Of a stretch of 5,958 bases of DNA, positions 5,477 through 5,958 are shown in pieces (position 1 is the stretch's first letter; every line of letters starts with the position of its first letter). Made by a program: the position numbers and the translations under genes. This stretch comes from Lysobacteraceae bacterium (GTDB taxonomy: Bacteria; Pseudomonadota; Gammaproteobacteria; DSM-19610): positions 1-5,958 of the forward strand of contig JAIVHA010000238.1 in the NCBI GenBank assembly GCA_020201295.1, given 5' to 3'. The notes beneath the pieces were generated by a model. That model did no database searches, was not told where the DNA came from, and saw only the letters and a program-made list of their open reading frames with translations.

Positions 5477-5860
5477 ATGTCCATCGTTAGCAAAACCCTC
5501 CCGGCAACGGCCCTTGTCACGCTGCTCACGATCGGCGGCCCGGCGCATGCCGATGAGCGCCCTGATCATTTCAAGGGCCTGCCGGCCAATACCCTGGAAG
5601 AGGCCGTCCGCAATTTTTCGGAACACAACCACAAGCTGGAGGCGGTGCTCACCCAGGATACGCTCACCAGCCGCGAGCTCTTCGCCATCCATGAGCTGAC
5701 CTACACGCTGGAAAACGCACTGGAAAGAATCAACACCGAACTCGAGGCCCTGGCCGAGACCCTGGAAGAAGTGCATGTGGCATCGGAAACGGCCGACACG
5801 GAAACCGTGCGCTCAAAGGGGGGAGAATACCTGTCCGTATCCCGCAAAATGATCCCCTGA
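5477..5860 (+). CDS. small exported helical protein, probable DUF6746 family
   Basis: The 127-aa product begins MSIVSKTLPATALVTLLTI and has a typical Sec signal peptide with a predicted cut after AHA (residue 25), leaving DERPDHFKG. The mature part, about 102 aa, is largely helical and acidic. LPANTLEEAVRNFSEHNHKLEAVL is followed by SRELFAIHELTYTLENALERI, then ELEALAETLEEVHVASE, and SKGGEYLSVSRKMI. I recall this pattern from DUF6746-type periplasmic proteins of gammaproteobacteria, but the name is from memory. Heptad-like leucines suggest a helical bundle or short coiled coil. No Cys is present, and no motif for heme or metal binding is clear, though His residues occur at His-Asn-His in the first helix and in AIHELTY. 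The gene lies 130 bp after the HemS-like gene, behind a terminator-like hairpin, so sharing its regulation is unproven. It ends in TGA. Function unknown. Confidence 0.85.
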   Translation: MSIVSKTLPATALVTLLTIGGPAHADERPDHFKGLPANTLEEAVRNFSEHNHKLEAVLTQDTLTSRELFAIHELTYTLENALERINTELEALAETLEEVHVASETADTETVRSKGGEYLSVSRKMIP

Positions 5861-5903
5861 CCCTGCGCGACTTGCGGTTCGGCTGGCGATCTTCACGACT
5901 CTT

Positions 5904-5932
5904 GCACCCGCCTCATTCCGTGAGGCGGGTGC
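5904..5932. terminator. strong hairpin terminator after the exported protein gene
   Basis: GCACCCGCCTCA (5904-5915) pairs perfectly with TGAGGCGGGTGC (5921-5932) around the loop TTCCG, a 12-bp GC-rich stem beginning 44 nt after the stop codon. The tail TTGCGCTGTATT is only weakly T-rich. It probably ends rightward transcription. No further gene is visible to the window end at 5958. Confidence 0.7.
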
Positions 5933-5958
5933 TTGCGCTGTATTAGCCATCTCCCGCC

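Overview
The window reads as a high-GC gammaproteobacterial chromosome. The evidence is the block hemA-prfA-prmC transcribed rightward, with a divergent TPR-type lipoprotein gene on its left, an arrangement I recall from Pseudomonas and relatives. REP-like palindromes and the absence of phage or transposase genes also fit a normal chromosome. I cannot name a genus from sequence alone.

Layout. Positions 1-342 (minus strand) hold the N-terminal part of a proline-rich, TPR-type outer-membrane lipoprotein that runs off the left edge. A 249-bp divergent intergenic region follows. Then come hemA (592-1851, glutamyl-tRNA reductase), prfA (1897-2787, release factor 1) and prmC (2906-3781, the methyltransferase that modifies the GGQ glutamine of release factors). 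A perfect 28-bp inverted repeat of REP/BIME type lies between prfA and prmC. After prmC a new unit starts from a sigma70-like promoter overlapped by a Fur-box-like site. It encodes HemP (3908-4069), an unrecognised 53-aa cysteine-containing protein (4134-4295) and a divergent HemS/ChuS-like heme-utilisation protein (4309-5346). A GC-rich hairpin separates this unit from a small exported protein of probable DUF6746 type (5477-5860), and a second strong hairpin follows that gene.

The left block couples the first committed step of heme synthesis to translation termination. HemA uses glutamyl-tRNA, RF1 releases peptides at UAA/UAG, and PrmC methylates RF1 and RF2. The right block is an iron-responsive heme-handling unit.

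The most striking observation is that prfA lacks about 64 codons internally, in frame. GGQ and the extreme C-terminus are kept, but the stretch carrying the conserved NFPQ.RVTDHR motif is missing. Either this RF1 is non-canonical or inactive, or the assembly has lost about 192 bp. The second is the undescribed 53-aa CX3CX2C protein with its own good ribosome binding site inside the Fur-type heme unit. The third is that the HemS-like protein seems to lack both heme-ligand residues known from ChuS/HemS.
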